Positions 10,501-19,894 are shown, counted from the stretch's first letter. The stretch is DNA of 64,000 nt from Acestrorhynchus altus (GCA_034509495.1 CM067525.1:16418478-16482477), one strand, 5' to 3'. A program made the numbers and translations. Notes: generated by a model not told the origin, from the sequence alone.

Positions 10501-10807
10501 ATTGTTTCTAATAACGTGGCCAGTTAGTGGAAGTATAAGGGGCTGTTTGTGATAAAGTGGCAAGTGTGGGGGAGTATAAGGGTGTTTCTGATAAAGTGGC
10601 CAGTGAGGGGGAGTATAAGGAGCTGTTTCTGATAAAGTGGCCAGTGAGAGGAAGTATAAAGGGGTGTTTCTAATAAAGTGGCCAGTGCGGGGGAGTATAA
10701 GAGTGGTGTTTCTGGTGGTGGTAATAAGAAGAGCAGAATCTGTACCTGTGGTTCTTCTGGCCTTTAAAGACGAGTTTAGTTGATTTAATGTGAGAATATT
10801 CCGCCAT
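4549..10807 (-). CDS. frg1: FRG1, nuclear RNA- and actin-associated protein with fascin-like beta-trefoil; nine exons
   Basis: FRG1 is a conserved nuclear and nucleolar protein linked to pre-mRNA splicing, RNA biogenesis and F-actin bundling; over-expression is tied to facioscapulohumeral dystrophy models. Joined exons on the minus strand are 10746-10807, 9961-10025, 8537-8662, 6587-6644, 6102-6216, 5898-6002, 5592-5683, 5371-5481 and 4549-4585: 771 bases, 256 residues plus stop (human 258). Residues 1-16 read MAEYSHIKSTKLVFKG. A lysine/arginine-rich nuclear signal spans 21-32, followed by an acidic run DDDED. The fascin-like beta-trefoil starts near W45-W46 and covers roughly 45-180 (SGYGKYLGINSDG, AANSCFISY, TAGDEEMIK). 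The basic C-terminal part ends KADRYCK. All introns are GT-AG and every junction keeps frame, so the gene appears intact. The start codon has A at -3 and G at +4. Identity is secure from the near-continuous match to vertebrate FRG1. Confidence 0.97.
4620..5340. other. FRG1 intron 8 interior
   Basis: A+T-rich at 4620-4800, then unique-looking sequence. No second exon or known element recognised. Intron 8 runs 4586-5370. Confidence 0.5.
5371..5481 (-). CDS. frg1: FRG1 exon 8
   Basis: 111 bases encoding KKFQSFQDRKLRVNEEDSG then TLKKARMDGKFHEALLDR. Acceptor TCTCAG, donor GTAAAT. Part of the basic C-terminal localisation region. Confidence 0.95.
5592..5683 (-). CDS. frg1: FRG1 exon 7
   Basis: 92 bases encoding IRSCAEREVKKSDDLADEDR and GNVKSCEVNYV. 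Acceptor CTCCAG, donor GTAAGT. Charged linker after the trefoil, as in human FRG1. Confidence 0.95.
5898..6002 (-). CDS. frg1: FRG1 exon 6
   Basis: 105 bases, phase 0 at both ends, encoding GKMALMAANSCFISYSES and GDIVAKSKTAGDEEMIK. Donor AAG|GTAGGT. Intron 5 before it is only 99 bases. Confidence 0.96.
6102..6216 (-). CDS. frg1: FRG1 exon 5
   Basis: 115 bases encoding RIALKSGYGKYLGINSDG and then VVIGRSDAIGSREQWEPVFQ, the central trefoil lobe. Acceptor ATACAG, donor GTGAGT. The codon before the donor is aspartate, where human has asparagine. Confidence 0.96.
6290..6535 (+). mobile_element. Tc1/mariner-type transposase fragment (family C, copy 3) in FRG1 intron 4
   Basis: A plus-strand stretch corresponds to the family C transposase middle: a DTLTDQRYVNEVLQ-like stretch, then a frameshifted version of the FQQDDA motif (6440-6460), then the SRSRLEDTDTTPWS region to about 6520. 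It lies antisense to FRG1 in a 370-base intron and makes up about two thirds of it. Confidence 0.8.
6587..6644 (-). CDS. frg1: FRG1 exon 4
   Basis: 58 bases encoding DDEGPDPPEQLTAIKLSDS and two bases of an arginine codon. Acceptor GTGCAG, donor GTACTC. Confidence 0.95.
6983..7026 (+). repeat. (GTAAGT)n and (GT)n microsatellite in FRG1 intron 3
   Basis: Five repeats of a six-base 'agtgta' type unit run into (GT)n with GC interruptions. Confidence 0.7.
7085..7505. promoter_or_regulatory. Unique block in FRG1 intron 3, possible conserved non-coding element
   Basis: About 420 bases with no repeat similarity, frequent CpG and several TAATT-type homeodomain cores (around 7122-7130 and 7165-7172). 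Open frames exist on both strands but look like no protein family and have no convincing splice sites. The call is inference from composition only. Confidence 0.3.
7562..7632. repeat. (CA)n/(TG)n microsatellite pair
   Basis: A CA run at 7563-7592 is followed by 'tatatatat' and a TG run at 7603-7630, forming a potential CA/TG hairpin in FRG1 intron 3. Confidence 0.85.
7690..7950. repeat. Degenerate 'gttgctaggtggtt' repeat
   Basis: Repeated copies of GTTGCTAGGTGGTTACTAA-like units with variable spacers. Simple satellite-like repeat in FRG1 intron 3. Confidence 0.7.
8085..8350 (-). mobile_element. Short inverted-repeat element (family A, copy 2)
   Basis: Reverse complement of the 355-700 element: 'gtttaaacactccagcag' at 8253-8270 and the interior with 'gatgaaggac' at 8131. 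Lies in FRG1 intron 3 about 190 bases downstream of exon 3 in the gene direction. Confidence 0.65.
8537..8662 (-). CDS. frg1: FRG1 exon 3
   Basis: Encodes GGWWTVRSFGEISGTVAIEM and continues to YIHALDTGLFTVGAPHTG, the first lobe of the beta-trefoil. 126 bases, acceptor TCTCAG, donor GTAAGA. The human isoleucine after G43 is glycine here. Confidence 0.95.
9061..9160 (+). repeat. Left arm of a long imperfect inverted repeat in FRG1 intron 2
   Basis: About 95-100 bases, including 'ggtggaggaagtgtttcggt', that reappear reverse-complemented at 9592-9686 with roughly 85 percent match by eye. The spacer is about 430 bases. Could be the ends of a DNA element or two opposed copies of one short repeat. 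Confidence 0.7.
9592..9686 (-). repeat. Right arm of the inverted repeat in FRG1 intron 2
   Basis: Reverse complement of the 9061-9160 arm. The FRG1 transcript of this region could fold into a long stem. Confidence 0.7.
9961..10025 (-). CDS. frg1: FRG1 exon 2
   Basis: Encodes RKKKHKEKKRRRDDDEDK then LDIV: the basic nuclear/nucleolar targeting run followed by an acidic run. Acceptor TTGCAG, donor GTATGC. It is 65 bases, entered in phase 2 and left in phase 1. Confidence 0.95.
10045..10715 (+). repeat. 41-bp minisatellite filling FRG1 intron 1
   Basis: About 17 head-to-tail units of 39-44 bases, each with GTGTTTCTRATAAAGTGGCC followed by 'agtgaggggaagcagaag'. Units drift towards the right end (GGGAGTATAAG variants from 10440 on). 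Read on the other strand the core is GGCCACTTTATTAGAAACAC. The array occupies about 670 of the 720 bases of intron 1. Long open frames across it on the minus strand are an artefact of the repeat. Confidence 0.95.
10746..10807 (-). CDS. frg1: FRG1 exon 1 (coding part)
   Basis: Starts with ATG in a strong context and encodes MAEYSHIKSTKLVFKGQKNH plus two bases of an arginine codon. The donor is CACAG|GTACA. The N-terminal MAEYS...KSTKLV is the FRG1 hallmark. The 5' untranslated part is not defined by sequence alone. Confidence 0.95.
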
Positions 10808-10809
10808 TC

Positions 10810-10985
10810 TGTCGTAAAACCCGCTCCTGTAAACAGTACGGTGGCCGAGGAGGGACCGGATGCAGGCTCGCTCCGCGTTAGTGTGCGCGGTTCGCCCCCA
10901 GCGGCGGCAGAGGGAACTGCAGCCTGTGTGTCAGGCTTTTTGATTGGCTCGTGTTTGACAGTCACGTGCTCAGTGTGCTGGTCTC
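10810..10985 (-). promoter_or_regulatory. FRG1 promoter region
   Basis: The 170 bases upstream of the FRG1 ATG are CpG-rich and lack a clear TATA box. A CCAAT box (ATTGG on the plus strand) is at 10943-10947 and a CACGTG E-box at 10963-10968. The start codon itself sits in AGAATGGCGG, resembling the YY1 site found at many housekeeping genes. The transcription start is not determined. Confidence 0.5.
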
Positions 10986-10989
10986 AGTG

Positions 10990-11240
10990 GTGAGGAGCTG
11001 TGCTCTTTAAAGGAGGGTCAGCCAGTGACAGATTAGTTTCAGTGGAGGGGGTCCTTTGATTGGGTGTCGTTGACCAGGGGAGGGGCCCTTTGATTGGCAT
11101 GGTTGACCTGCATACACACTCTGACTGATCAGAGAGAGGGGGCGGGGCTGATGACATCACTGACCCAGATATTGGTTTATAGAGGAAAATTTCAGAATAA
11201 AAGTCCTGAGAAGGGATAATACGGATACACACTGTATATG
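10990..11240 (-). repeat. Dispersed repeat family B, one 52-bp unit, upstream of FRG1
   Basis: The minus-strand copy carries one GC-rich unit (reverse complement at 11100-11150, including 'gggggcggggctgatgacat'), then 'actgacccagatattggttt' and the 'ttcagaataaaagtcctgag' segment at 11191-11210, as in the copies at 24640, 48390 and 51530. Confidence 0.7.
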
Positions 11241-11244
11241 AATA

Positions 11245-12660
11245 ATAATAGGTGCCAGTATGTTTTTGATCAAAACTTGATCAAATTGATACAAATATCT
11301 AAAATCTGTTAATATTTGCATCTCAAACAAAGACAACTTTGAGTAGTCATGGATCTGTATGTGTGACTCCCCTATAAATGCTTTATATTTAATATTTTAT
11401 TGAAGAAAAGTACGTCAAACCATGAAAACATGGTTAAGGTAGCTGCAGAAAACAGGTTTGACATGTTGTTGAGAAATTCAAAGTGGAGGTCTTTTCTAAA
11501 TGTTCTTGAGTGTAAGGTGATAGCAGGACATGATAGCCATATATACAGTGTGTCCTCTATGTTTTCTTCTTATCCTGGCTAAAGAGCCTCTTATCCTGGT
11601 GCCTGGCGGTCCACCCCATTACCTCTGCTTCTCAGGCAGGAGGGAAAATTCATCATCCTGAGCGAGCGGCAGGACACTATAACCACCGAGAGAGGGAGAG
11701 AGAAATAAATAGAATTTTACAAGCATGATAAATGCTTTTTATTGCCTTCCATGTTAGGCCCCATCGTTCAACCATTCAACCTATGCACTATTCTCAGACA
11801 TTACAAATCGCTCTACGGCGAACCCTCACTGGAGAGACTTACGGAACACCCTTAAACACCTTATACCCAGTGATCAGTGGGCAACCATTGGTGACGGCCT
11901 TTCATCCACTGTCCTGAACGACCTGCTTTGAGCTTTGATTAATAAATCTAGGTAATTTCAGGACTAATTAATTCCAATTTAACTCGTTATTGTCATCCAA
12001 TACAGCTCTTTTGTGCACATCCCAGTATTACCCAGTAAGTGACCTGTGAAATAACCAGTTTAGGATAGATTTCCCAGTGTCTCATGCTCTTCCTAGACTC
12101 AAACAGACCATGCTGGTGCCTGGATGTCATAGGGACCAAGGACATTCTTTTGGTTGACCAGGGGTTTGGGGGCAGCTATGGTTGATTCATGTCATCTTGT
12201 CCATTTGAAAGGGTCCCCGTTTCATTCTGTCCATTCGAAATGAAATGAATTCGAAATTCCGTGCTCTCTTTTCAGATTCCATATTCTCCCAAAGTAACTG
12301 TTGCGTTTTCTCTAGTTGATGTTCATCTTGAGCATGTAGATGTAACAAACAGAGTTATTATGCAACAGTCCCGTTCGCATGACGTTCTTTTGTAGGAGGA
12401 GCAATGATGGAACAGTGTTGGTGGTTCACAGTTGGTCTCATGAACGTGCAGATATTCCAGAACATACAGTTTAACCTTTAGAACTCCCGGCTGATTTTGC
12501 AGGATGTTTAATTGTTTATATTGGTTTTGTGGTATCTGATTTCAGCACTATCTGTACTGTACAGATTCCTTCCTCATCTGGACACAATGATTTCTGTCCA
12601 TCATTCAAGGGGGCAGCAGCTCTTGACCTCTGAATGTGGAGACTAAAGCAGGATGACGGA
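11245..12660. other. Anonymous sequence upstream of FRG1
   Basis: No gene or known transposon recognised. A+T-rich at 11270-11410, more balanced from 11560. Short open frames show no family signature. Confidence 0.4.
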
Positions 12661-12670
12661 CAGATGGGGA

Positions 12671-12738
12671 ATGATGTGTACAGTCATGCTGTTGTGGATG
12701 CTGCTGGGAAATCTCTCGCAGGCCCGGGATCATCTTCA
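12671..12738 (+). other. Candidate first coding exon with signal-peptide-like start (speculative)
   Basis: An ATG at 12671 opens a short frame MMCTVMLLWMLLGNLSQA followed by RDHL: a hydrophobic core with a small residue before a charged stretch, like a secretory signal. A plausible donor CA|GTAACT follows at 12739, leaving phase 2. There is no protein match I recognise, and an overlapping ATG at 12664 in another frame weakens the case. Confidence 0.15.
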
Positions 12739-12923
12739 GTAACTCTGCAGCTGACAACTCCAGGCTTTTTTCTTCATAACCGAGACTGAGCCGCAGGTGC
12801 AGCTAGATACTGGAGCTCCCAGAGGAGATGTTTCCGGGGAAAATGTGTTACGTGAGAAAAGTGGACGAACTTAGCTCTCTGACTGGAAAGCTCCAGAGGA
12901 AACCAGCTGATCTGGTTCCAGAC

Positions 12924-12925
<2 letters not shown>

Positions 12926-12966
<41 letters not shown>
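12926..12966 (+). repeat. (GA)n microsatellite
   Basis: About 20 uninterrupted GA units. Confidence 0.95.
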
Positions 12967-12968
<2 letters not shown>

Positions 12969-13164
12969 AGGTTTGTTAACAGCTCCTTGTTAATACGGAA
13001 GGTTTCATTAAGCACAGGAAAAGCATGGGGCAGGTGGTTATACGTGGCCTTCAGGAATTCTGCTGGTGATCAGCATCATTACTACTGTGGTGACGGGGAA
13101 TATTTTGGCATTTTATTTTATTTTTATCTCAGGTTGGTGAAGTGAATGAGAAAAGAAATTGGGG

Positions 13165-13755
13165 GGGAAAAAATGGCATGTGCATACGTATTCACCCACT
13201 TTGCTATGAAGCACCTAAAAAGTTCTGGTGCAACCAGTTACCTTCAGAAGTCACATGCATAGTAAAATTACGTCCACCTGTGTGCCATCTAAGTCTCACA
13301 TGATCTATCAGTATCTACACACCTTTTCTGAAAGGCCCCAGAGGCTGCAACACCATTATGTAAGAGGCATGACACAACACAGTGAAGGCAAGGAGGATCC
13401 CTTGTCCCCGTAACAAATCAGGGACAAAGTTGTTGAGATGTACAGGTCAGGGTTGGGTTACAAAAAAAAATATATATATATATCCAAATCTCTGATGATC
13501 ATCATCAAATGGAAAGAACACAACTAACCTGCCAAGAGAGGGTCGCTCACCAAAACTCTAAGACCTGACAAGGAGGGAATTAATCAGAGAGGCAGCACAG
13601 AGACAACGTCTGTGCAAACCCTGAAGGAGCTGTAGTGGTCCAAAGCAGACACTGTCCATGTGATCACAATGAACTGTACGCTCCATAGAGATGGGTTTTA
13701 TGGAAGTGTGGCCAGAAAAAAGTCATTACTTACAGACAGAAACTTTTTCACTTCC
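13165..13755 (+). mobile_element. Tc1-like transposon, N-terminal half remnant
   Basis: The region follows the well-known Tc1 layout: a 'tctggtgcaaccagttacct' leader, then decayed DNA-binding domain coding (about 13420-13640: 'gggacaaagttgttgagatg', 'aaatggaaagaacacaact', 'gagaggcagcacagagacaa') and the stretch 'tttatggaagtgtggccaga' at about 13700. Many stops and frameshifts. The C-terminal catalytic half is absent and a LINE fragment follows. Confidence 0.75.
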
Positions 13756-13769
13756 GTTATTCACATCAT

Positions 13770-14280
13770 TTTTCACATGCCCTTAAGCAAACATCTTCAA
13801 CCTGTCCCTGTCCAGATCCATCATCCCATCTTATCTGAGGTCTGCCACCATCATTCCACTGCCGAAAATGCTATCATTACTGACCTTAACGACTACCGTC
13901 CAGTCGCACTCATCAGAGCATTCCCCCCACCGACCTTTGATCCACACCGGTTTGCCTACAAAGCAAACAGATCCACAGAAGATGCTGGTCCACTGCTCTC
14001 CACACAGCATTCACACACTTGGAACACCAGATGAGCTACATGAGGATGCTGTTCATAGACTTCATCTCAGTCTAATACTGTCATTCCCCAAAGACTCGTG
14101 ATCAAGCTCACAGATTTAGGACTTTCCCTGACCACCTGCTTCTGGATCAAGGAGATTCTGACAAACCGCATTCAGTCTGTAAGACTAGGTCTCCATCATT
14201 CCTTCATCATCAAACTCAGCACTGGAGCACCACAGGGGTGTGTGCTAAGCCTACTTTTCTACGCTGTCTGTGCCCAGCTA
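13770..14280 (+). mobile_element. Non-LTR retrotransposon (Rex1/L2-like) reverse transcriptase fragment
   Basis: In two alternating frames the sequence gives DLNDYRPVALI, FDPHRFAYKANRSTEDA, then a decayed FIDF...SLILSFPK, then LVIKLTDLGLSLTTCFWIKE and STGAPQGCVLS. These are the reverse transcriptase fingers and palm motifs of the L2/CR1/Rex1 type. The catalytic YADD segment further on is lost. Frameshifts make it a dead copy. Confidence 0.8.
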
Positions 14281-15455
14281 CCAGCCTCCTCCAGTATCAC
14301 TACTGCAGTGTTAGTTGTGTTGTTGCCCTTTAAAACTGATTCAGACATTCTCCTCCACTGTGAGCAATTCATTCCCTCCCTCCTTTATTACAGTAGCAAT
14401 AACACCATAAACCACCTCCTATACGACCTGTCAGTCTTCTCTCTTCGCCTCAGCTGGTTAGATGTACAGAAGCCTGAACCTTGTTCCTAGATATCAATCA
14501 CCCAGCAGGGTGGCATGTTTCCCCCGCAGGAGGTTCAACATCCAGGAGCAGAGCTGGAGTAGAACTCTAAGAGCACCTCTGATCTACACTGTAATTTCTC
14601 TTAGCCTCCGTCTCTCCCACCAGCACCCCTTGCAGAAGTTTGCCGTGGCCCAGTGTTTGATGTGTGTGCACTCCAGCTCGACCACGTCTGCAACCATGCC
14701 ATTGTGGCCTCGGGGGCCCCAGACTAAATCAAGGGCATTATGTCATATCCTGTGGCGTTAACCTATGCCTGGTGTCTGGCTCCTTTCCCTTCAAACTGCT
14801 CTACAGAGCATCTCATCCAGTCCCTGGTGATTACTGCAGTCGCTCAGGAGCTGCAGTTGTTCTGAACTTCTGAAATAACTCACCCTGAACGAGTTGTTGT
14901 AACAGAATAAATCTTTCTGTGTGTGAATGTAACGATGATCTATGTAAGTGAATACAATAGGCTGTGGTTTCCTTTTGGGCCTCTAGCCTGGATATAAGAT
15001 GAGATACGGTTGGGCTTGGAGGTGTAAAGTTTCCATATGGCATCCTGCAGCACGTTTATCCACAGATGGGCCAATAGATCCTGCACTCTTGTAGGTTGCC
15101 GAAACTGGCTTTGAGTGAGACGCAGAAACAGGTCAAGCCCTCAACGATATTTTACCAAGAGGTACACTACCTAAAAGTAGCCTCTGCGATACAAAAATGT
15201 TTAATGATGTATTCTGGAGGAATGTGTCCCAACACACAGTGCAGCGCCCCCTGTTGTGCATGGAGCTGCATAACTGCAATCCAGTCAGAATGGTCAATCA
15301 ATGTCTTACAGGCACCGAAGTATGTGACCTGGTCTGAAGAATCCTGCTTCCTTCGTCAGCCGGGTACATGTGCTCTGTATATACTGGGAAGGTGCTGGAA
15401 CACCAAATCCAATGTCTAGCAGTTCCACTTTGCTATCTGTTGAAACATCAGAAAC
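14281..15455. other. LINE tail and anonymous sequence
   Basis: 14281-14880 may continue the LINE 3' part ('cctggtgattactgcagtcg' end) but is too decayed to call. 14880-15455 shows no recognisable element beyond scattered short open frames. Confidence 0.35.
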
Positions 15456-15459
15456 GTTG

Positions 15460-15650
15460 AAAGATGCATGTGATGAATCATCACAGGACACCATTAGGAA
15501 CCTCTACAACTCCATGCAGAGACGTCTGGCATGTTGAGTTAAACCCGACGTTGTACTGAGAGACACCACTTCTGTATGAGTAGATCAATAAATATTGATC
15601 AGATCAGACTACAGTTATAATCAGTTATTGATCCTGATCACCTTCATCTT
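15460..15650 (+). mobile_element. Tc1/mariner-type transposase tail (family C, copy 4)
   Basis: 15475-15575 encodes the family C C-terminal end ('acaccattaggaacctctac' through the VLRDT end), and its non-coding tail runs to about 15650. Only the last part of the element remains. Confidence 0.75.
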
Positions 15651-16320
15651 CTTTCCCAACAGCTCTGTTAAAGACTTCAGATGCTACATTGTTTGTATGA
15701 CCATCAAAAACAGCAAGCTCTGTTATATTGGTCCAGTGAAAATGATCATGTACTCTGGTCACTTTCCAGACTTCAAAATGAGAGATGGTGAAACGGAAAG
15801 CTGCAGTACAGAAGATGGTAGAGGAAGTTAATGATGTGAACACACTTGGCATCAGTCAAGCTGGCTGCGATATCCGCCCAAAGCTATTAACAGCAGGAAA
15901 CTCCCCAAAGCATATGGAGATGTGTAGCAGCTCTTTCAATTTCAAACACACTGCATGGCCAAAAGCACTGCTGATCCCAGCTAACAGCGTATATAATCTC
16001 CCACTCTGGAGGATCCACACATGAGCCTGAGGTCCTCGTGTCCAGATATCAGTGTCAACTAGTGGGGTATAAAGCCCTCCAGCATTGGGCTGGGGAGCAG
16101 TGCACTCTGAGCACAAAGGGTTCTTGGACTTGTTCCAGTGTTAGTAGACCAGTTCTTGCAGTTATACAGACACATTCTGCTTAGGTTCTTCATAGAAGTG
16201 GTGTCATGGTTCCATGTAGACACATTACCTTTACTAAAGAACTCCTGAAGAACCTTATTTAAGGAATGTGGACCTGTGTTCTGTGCAGTGATGGAGCTCC
16301 AATAGCTTTGGGATGTGCTG
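15651..16320. other. Decayed family D and other repeat fragments
   Basis: 'tggggtataaagccctccag' near 16063 and parts around 15940-16060 resemble interior family D sequence. The rest is unplaced. No gene seen. Confidence 0.35.
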
Positions 16321-17630
16321 GAGTGTGATACCTGATCCAGAATATTTCAGATCTCAGTTTGGAGACCCTCCATGCCAATCATTTGAAAGGATCAACAGTC
16401 ATGGGATATCCGTAGGTAAACTAATAATGAAGTGGTCTTACCTCAGGGAACGGCTTAGGAATGTCAACACCTATCTTGCTGGAATATCAAGACATTGAAT
16501 CTCTTAGACCTTCACTATTGTTCCTGTTTATGTGACAGTATATGGCCAAAAGTATTGGGGCATCTGCTTTATACCCGTCTCGCCCATGCCTGGCATGCAT
16601 GTAACTTTGTGTGTATCTCATCTGCTATGACTTTGTTCTCTATATTCTTTCCTCTACTTGTCTACCTTCTACTGTCACTCACAGTATGGTAATGGAAGAT
16701 ATAAGGCCTAATGTTCTCAGTTCTGCCTTGTTTTCACTCACAGACTTGCTCCCTGACTAGTTCACAAGGCTGGAACACGAAGGAACCCAAGGACAAGCGT
16801 CTCATTGCTCTTGCCACTCTGTCGACCACCAGTCTATACAGTTATGTAGAATGAAGGTTAATGTGGCTGAACCCTCAGAGAAATGCATCATATTAATGTC
16901 AGATCTCAGTAGAAAGCACTAGATCTTCTTCTTCTCATTCATCCAAGAGCTCAATTGGAAGCAAGGACACATGAAAGCCTTGCAGCATAACACTCCATCC
17001 GACTGCATTTGAAGTATACGCTTGCAGACTCAACAAGTCCATTTGAAACAGTGAAATTCCAGTAAACTTCACACACGATGACCAAAGAACAACGTGAAGA
17101 CCATCCTGAACTGAGCAAGAATTCGCCCTGGCTGGTCAGAGGCCTGCACTTGTACAGATGAATGGAGAATCTCAACGCTACTAGCTCCTCTTTCACGCAT
17201 GCACACTTCTGAAAGGCCTGTAACCGAGGAAGGCTTTTGGCTATTAAACCCCTGCAGTAGTGGATGACACGGTGGAATAGGCAGGATAATACAGAGAGGT
17301 TAGAGAGGGTCCGAGAGTGTGTTATCACCATCAGTCCGGCTGGGCGATGGATTCTTCCACTCCGTCACGCAGATGTGGCCCGGTAAACGGACGACGAGCT
17401 CATGCAATTTCACCCCTTGATATGGAAGGGATGAGATGGCAGGGCAGAGAGTCAAGCGTGAAATACCCTCTGGAAGCCATGAAGGAGGCAACAGAGGAGC
17501 TTTAACGGCACTTCTATCAGAGACACAAAAGCATCCAAGGGTTAGAAATCAATGTTCTCGACTATATAAAACCAGTTTGGTTCTAAATACAGACATACAG
17601 TGGTTCTAATATGCAAATAAGCTAGTGCTC
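16321..17630. other. Anonymous intergenic sequence
   Basis: A family D terminal scrap ('tggccaaaagtattggggca') lies near 16542. 17310-17520 looks unique and CpG-containing. No recognisable gene. Confidence 0.4.
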
Positions 17631-17639
17631 ACTGTTAAA

Positions 17640-18290
17640 GAAGCAGTAGGGGCCTCTGAAATGAATGAAAGAAAACTGTACAGCGAAATTCCAGATTGGA
17701 TGGAGAGCATCTGTGTACGGCAATTTTCAGCTCTGGCCACAGATTCTCAATGGGATTTAGGTCTGGACTTTGACTGGGCCTTTGTAACACATGACTATGC
17801 TTTGATCTAAACCAGTCCTTTGTAGCTCTGGCTGTATGTTTAGGGTCGTTGTCCTGATGGAAGGTGAAGCCCCACCTCAGTTTAAAATCTTTCACAGCCT
17901 CAAAACGTTTTCCTTCACTATTGCCCTGCATTTATCTCCATCTATGTTCCCATCAACTCCCCCAGCATGATGCTGCCACCACCATGTTTCACAGTGGGGA
18001 TGGTGTCTTCAGGGTGATGTGGTGTGTTAGTTTTCCACCTTACGTAGCGTTTTGCATTTAGGCCAAAACCATTTGGTCTCAGACCAGAACACCTTTTACG
18101 TTTGCTGTGTCCCTACATGGCTCGTGGCAAACTGCAATCGGATCTTCTAATAGCTTGCTTTCAAAAATGGTTTTCTTCTTGCCAGGTTTGTGGAGGATTT
18201 TAGATTCCCTCACCTGAACTATGGATGTCTGCAGCTCCTCCTCATGATGTGGTTTGATCACTAATTTTAACAATGTTTCAATTAAAAGTT
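17640..18290 (-). mobile_element. Tc1-like transposon, C-terminal part
   Basis: On the minus strand 17635-17931 is open and encodes the Tc1 transposase catalytic C-terminal region: TFHQDNDPKHTARATKDWF, then LQRPSQSPDLNPIENLWPEL. Upstream coding (17940-18250, including the site that reads 'gtgaaacatggtggtggcag' on the minus strand) is broken. The last residues are divergent, and no full-length frame exists. Confidence 0.9.
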
Positions 18291-18339
18291 TATTTATAAT
18301 TTGTTGTGTTTATTTTATTTTATTTTTTGCTTAAAAGGA

Positions 18340-18920
18340 CTAAAATCTCCGGTTGGAAATTGACAATGAGTTTTATTGAAAAAGTGTAAGAATTGTGATG
18401 AATTATTTGTGATGATTAGATTGCCGAGGATATTTATAATAATATGTTCTTCAAAATATTTGACAGTCATCCAAATAAAATTAAAAACAAGCTGAATTAT
18501 TTTTGTTTTTCATGTATATATCAGTATTATACCTTCTCAGGACTTATTCAGAAATTTGAACACTGGTTGAACATCAGCCCCGCCCCCTCTCTCTGATCAG
18601 TCAGTGTCTGTATGCAGGTTGATCATCAGCCCCGCCCCCTCTCTCTGATCAGTCAGAGTCTGTATGCAGGTTGATCATCAGCCCCGCCCCCCCTGTCTGA
18701 TCAGTCAGAGTCTGTATGCAGGTTGATCATCAGCCCCGCCCCCTCTCTCTGATCAGTCAGAGTCTGTATGCAGATTGATCATGTTCACATGGACAGAGCA
18801 GTAAACATGCACTGGAAACTCCTTTGACATTTAAACTGGGATTTGGGCATAACTGGGGTAAATCTTGTACCGTATCTGTAGATTAGAATCCACTGTGTGT
18901 GGATCTCGGGTTCGAAGGGT
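18340..18920 (+). repeat. Dispersed repeat family B, four 52-bp units
   Basis: An A+T-rich left part with 'ataatatgttcttcaaaata' is followed by four tandem units from about 18571 to 18780 (period 52, each with CAGCCCCGCCCCCTCTCTCT and TGATCAGTCAG), then the 'acagagcagtaaacatgcac' right segment. Same architecture as copies at 24640, 48390, 51530 and 57990. Confidence 0.85.
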
Positions 18921-19285
18921 TAAGCTTTTAAGTCTTAATATTTTATATTATACAGTTACTTTTCACTCATGCTGCACACACACACACTGTTGAATTACAC
19001 TGTCTATCACCTGTCAAGATCTTACAAAGGCTCAGAACAATCAAAACGTTTAGACGGTTATTATGCATTATTATAATCTAATTAGTGGCCGTGGAGAACA
19101 GTGGTAAATGAAGGTTAATGGGAGGCTGCTGGTTGATACAGCAGCTCTTGTAAATTCAGACTCAGTTCTGAGGTTAAATGAACCACAAGCCTGGCCTGTA
19201 ATTTAGATCCAGAAACAGAAAAGAAAGCTATCATTCAGAAAACCCGCAAAAATAGTCCCTTTTAGAACCTTCATATTCTTTCTCT
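18921..19285. other. Anonymous A+T-rich sequence
   Basis: Unique-looking sequence with TAATTA cores around 19075-19085; nothing else recognised. Confidence 0.35.
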
Positions 19286-19288
19286 TCA

Positions 19289-19289
<1 letters not shown>

Positions 19290-19358
<69 letters not shown>
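19290..19358 (+). repeat. (CA)n microsatellite
   Basis: About 34 uninterrupted CA units. Confidence 0.97.
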
Positions 19359-19360
<2 letters not shown>

Positions 19361-19599
19361 AGACTCAATAAAAGAGCTTTGAGAGTCAGGCTTCCCTGGC
19401 GTTTGTCAGCACACCCAGTGCCTGGCATGCTACTGCTGCCAAAGGTTTGATTGGCAGCACCGGTACCCCCACCTCCTCTCACTAACCATGGCAACCGGAG
19501 CTCCTTTAGTGAAGAGATGTAGCAGGCAAAAAGCTCTATATCCACATATACAGTATTCACACCGTGCATTTACACTGCATCGGGAAAGTATTCCCGCTG

Positions 19600-19870
19600 C
19601 ACTACACTTTTTGCACATTTCTCATGTTATAGCCTTTTTTCACAATTCCCACGATTATCAAAGTGAGACAAGTTTGTTAAATACTTGTTGAAGCTCCTTT
19701 GGCAGTAATTACAGCCTCAAGTCTTTTCGAGGATGATGCAACAAGCTTGGCACCTGTTTTTGGGAAGGTGCTCCCATTTGTCTTTGCAGAACCTCTCAAG
19801 CGTCATCAGATGGGATGGGGAGCATTGGTCCATAGCCCTTTTGAGATGTTGAATCAGGTTCAGTATATAT
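19600..19870 (-). mobile_element. Tc1-type element fragment
   Basis: Contains 'ggcagtaattacagcctcaa' and 'acaagcttggcacctgtttt', the widespread fish Tc1 element segment. A second copy lies at 31340-31740. Confidence 0.65.
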
Positions 19871-19894
19871 ATATATATCCACATTCAATGTAGG

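Noticed and set aside
10303..10965. 220-codon minus-strand open frame
   Set aside because: Most of it is translation of the 41-bp minisatellite in FRG1 intron 1, running into exon 1 in the wrong frame.
18900..18920. tRNA-like GGTTCGAAGGG box B
   Set aside because: No box A at proper distance and no cloverleaf; it lies in the family B tail.
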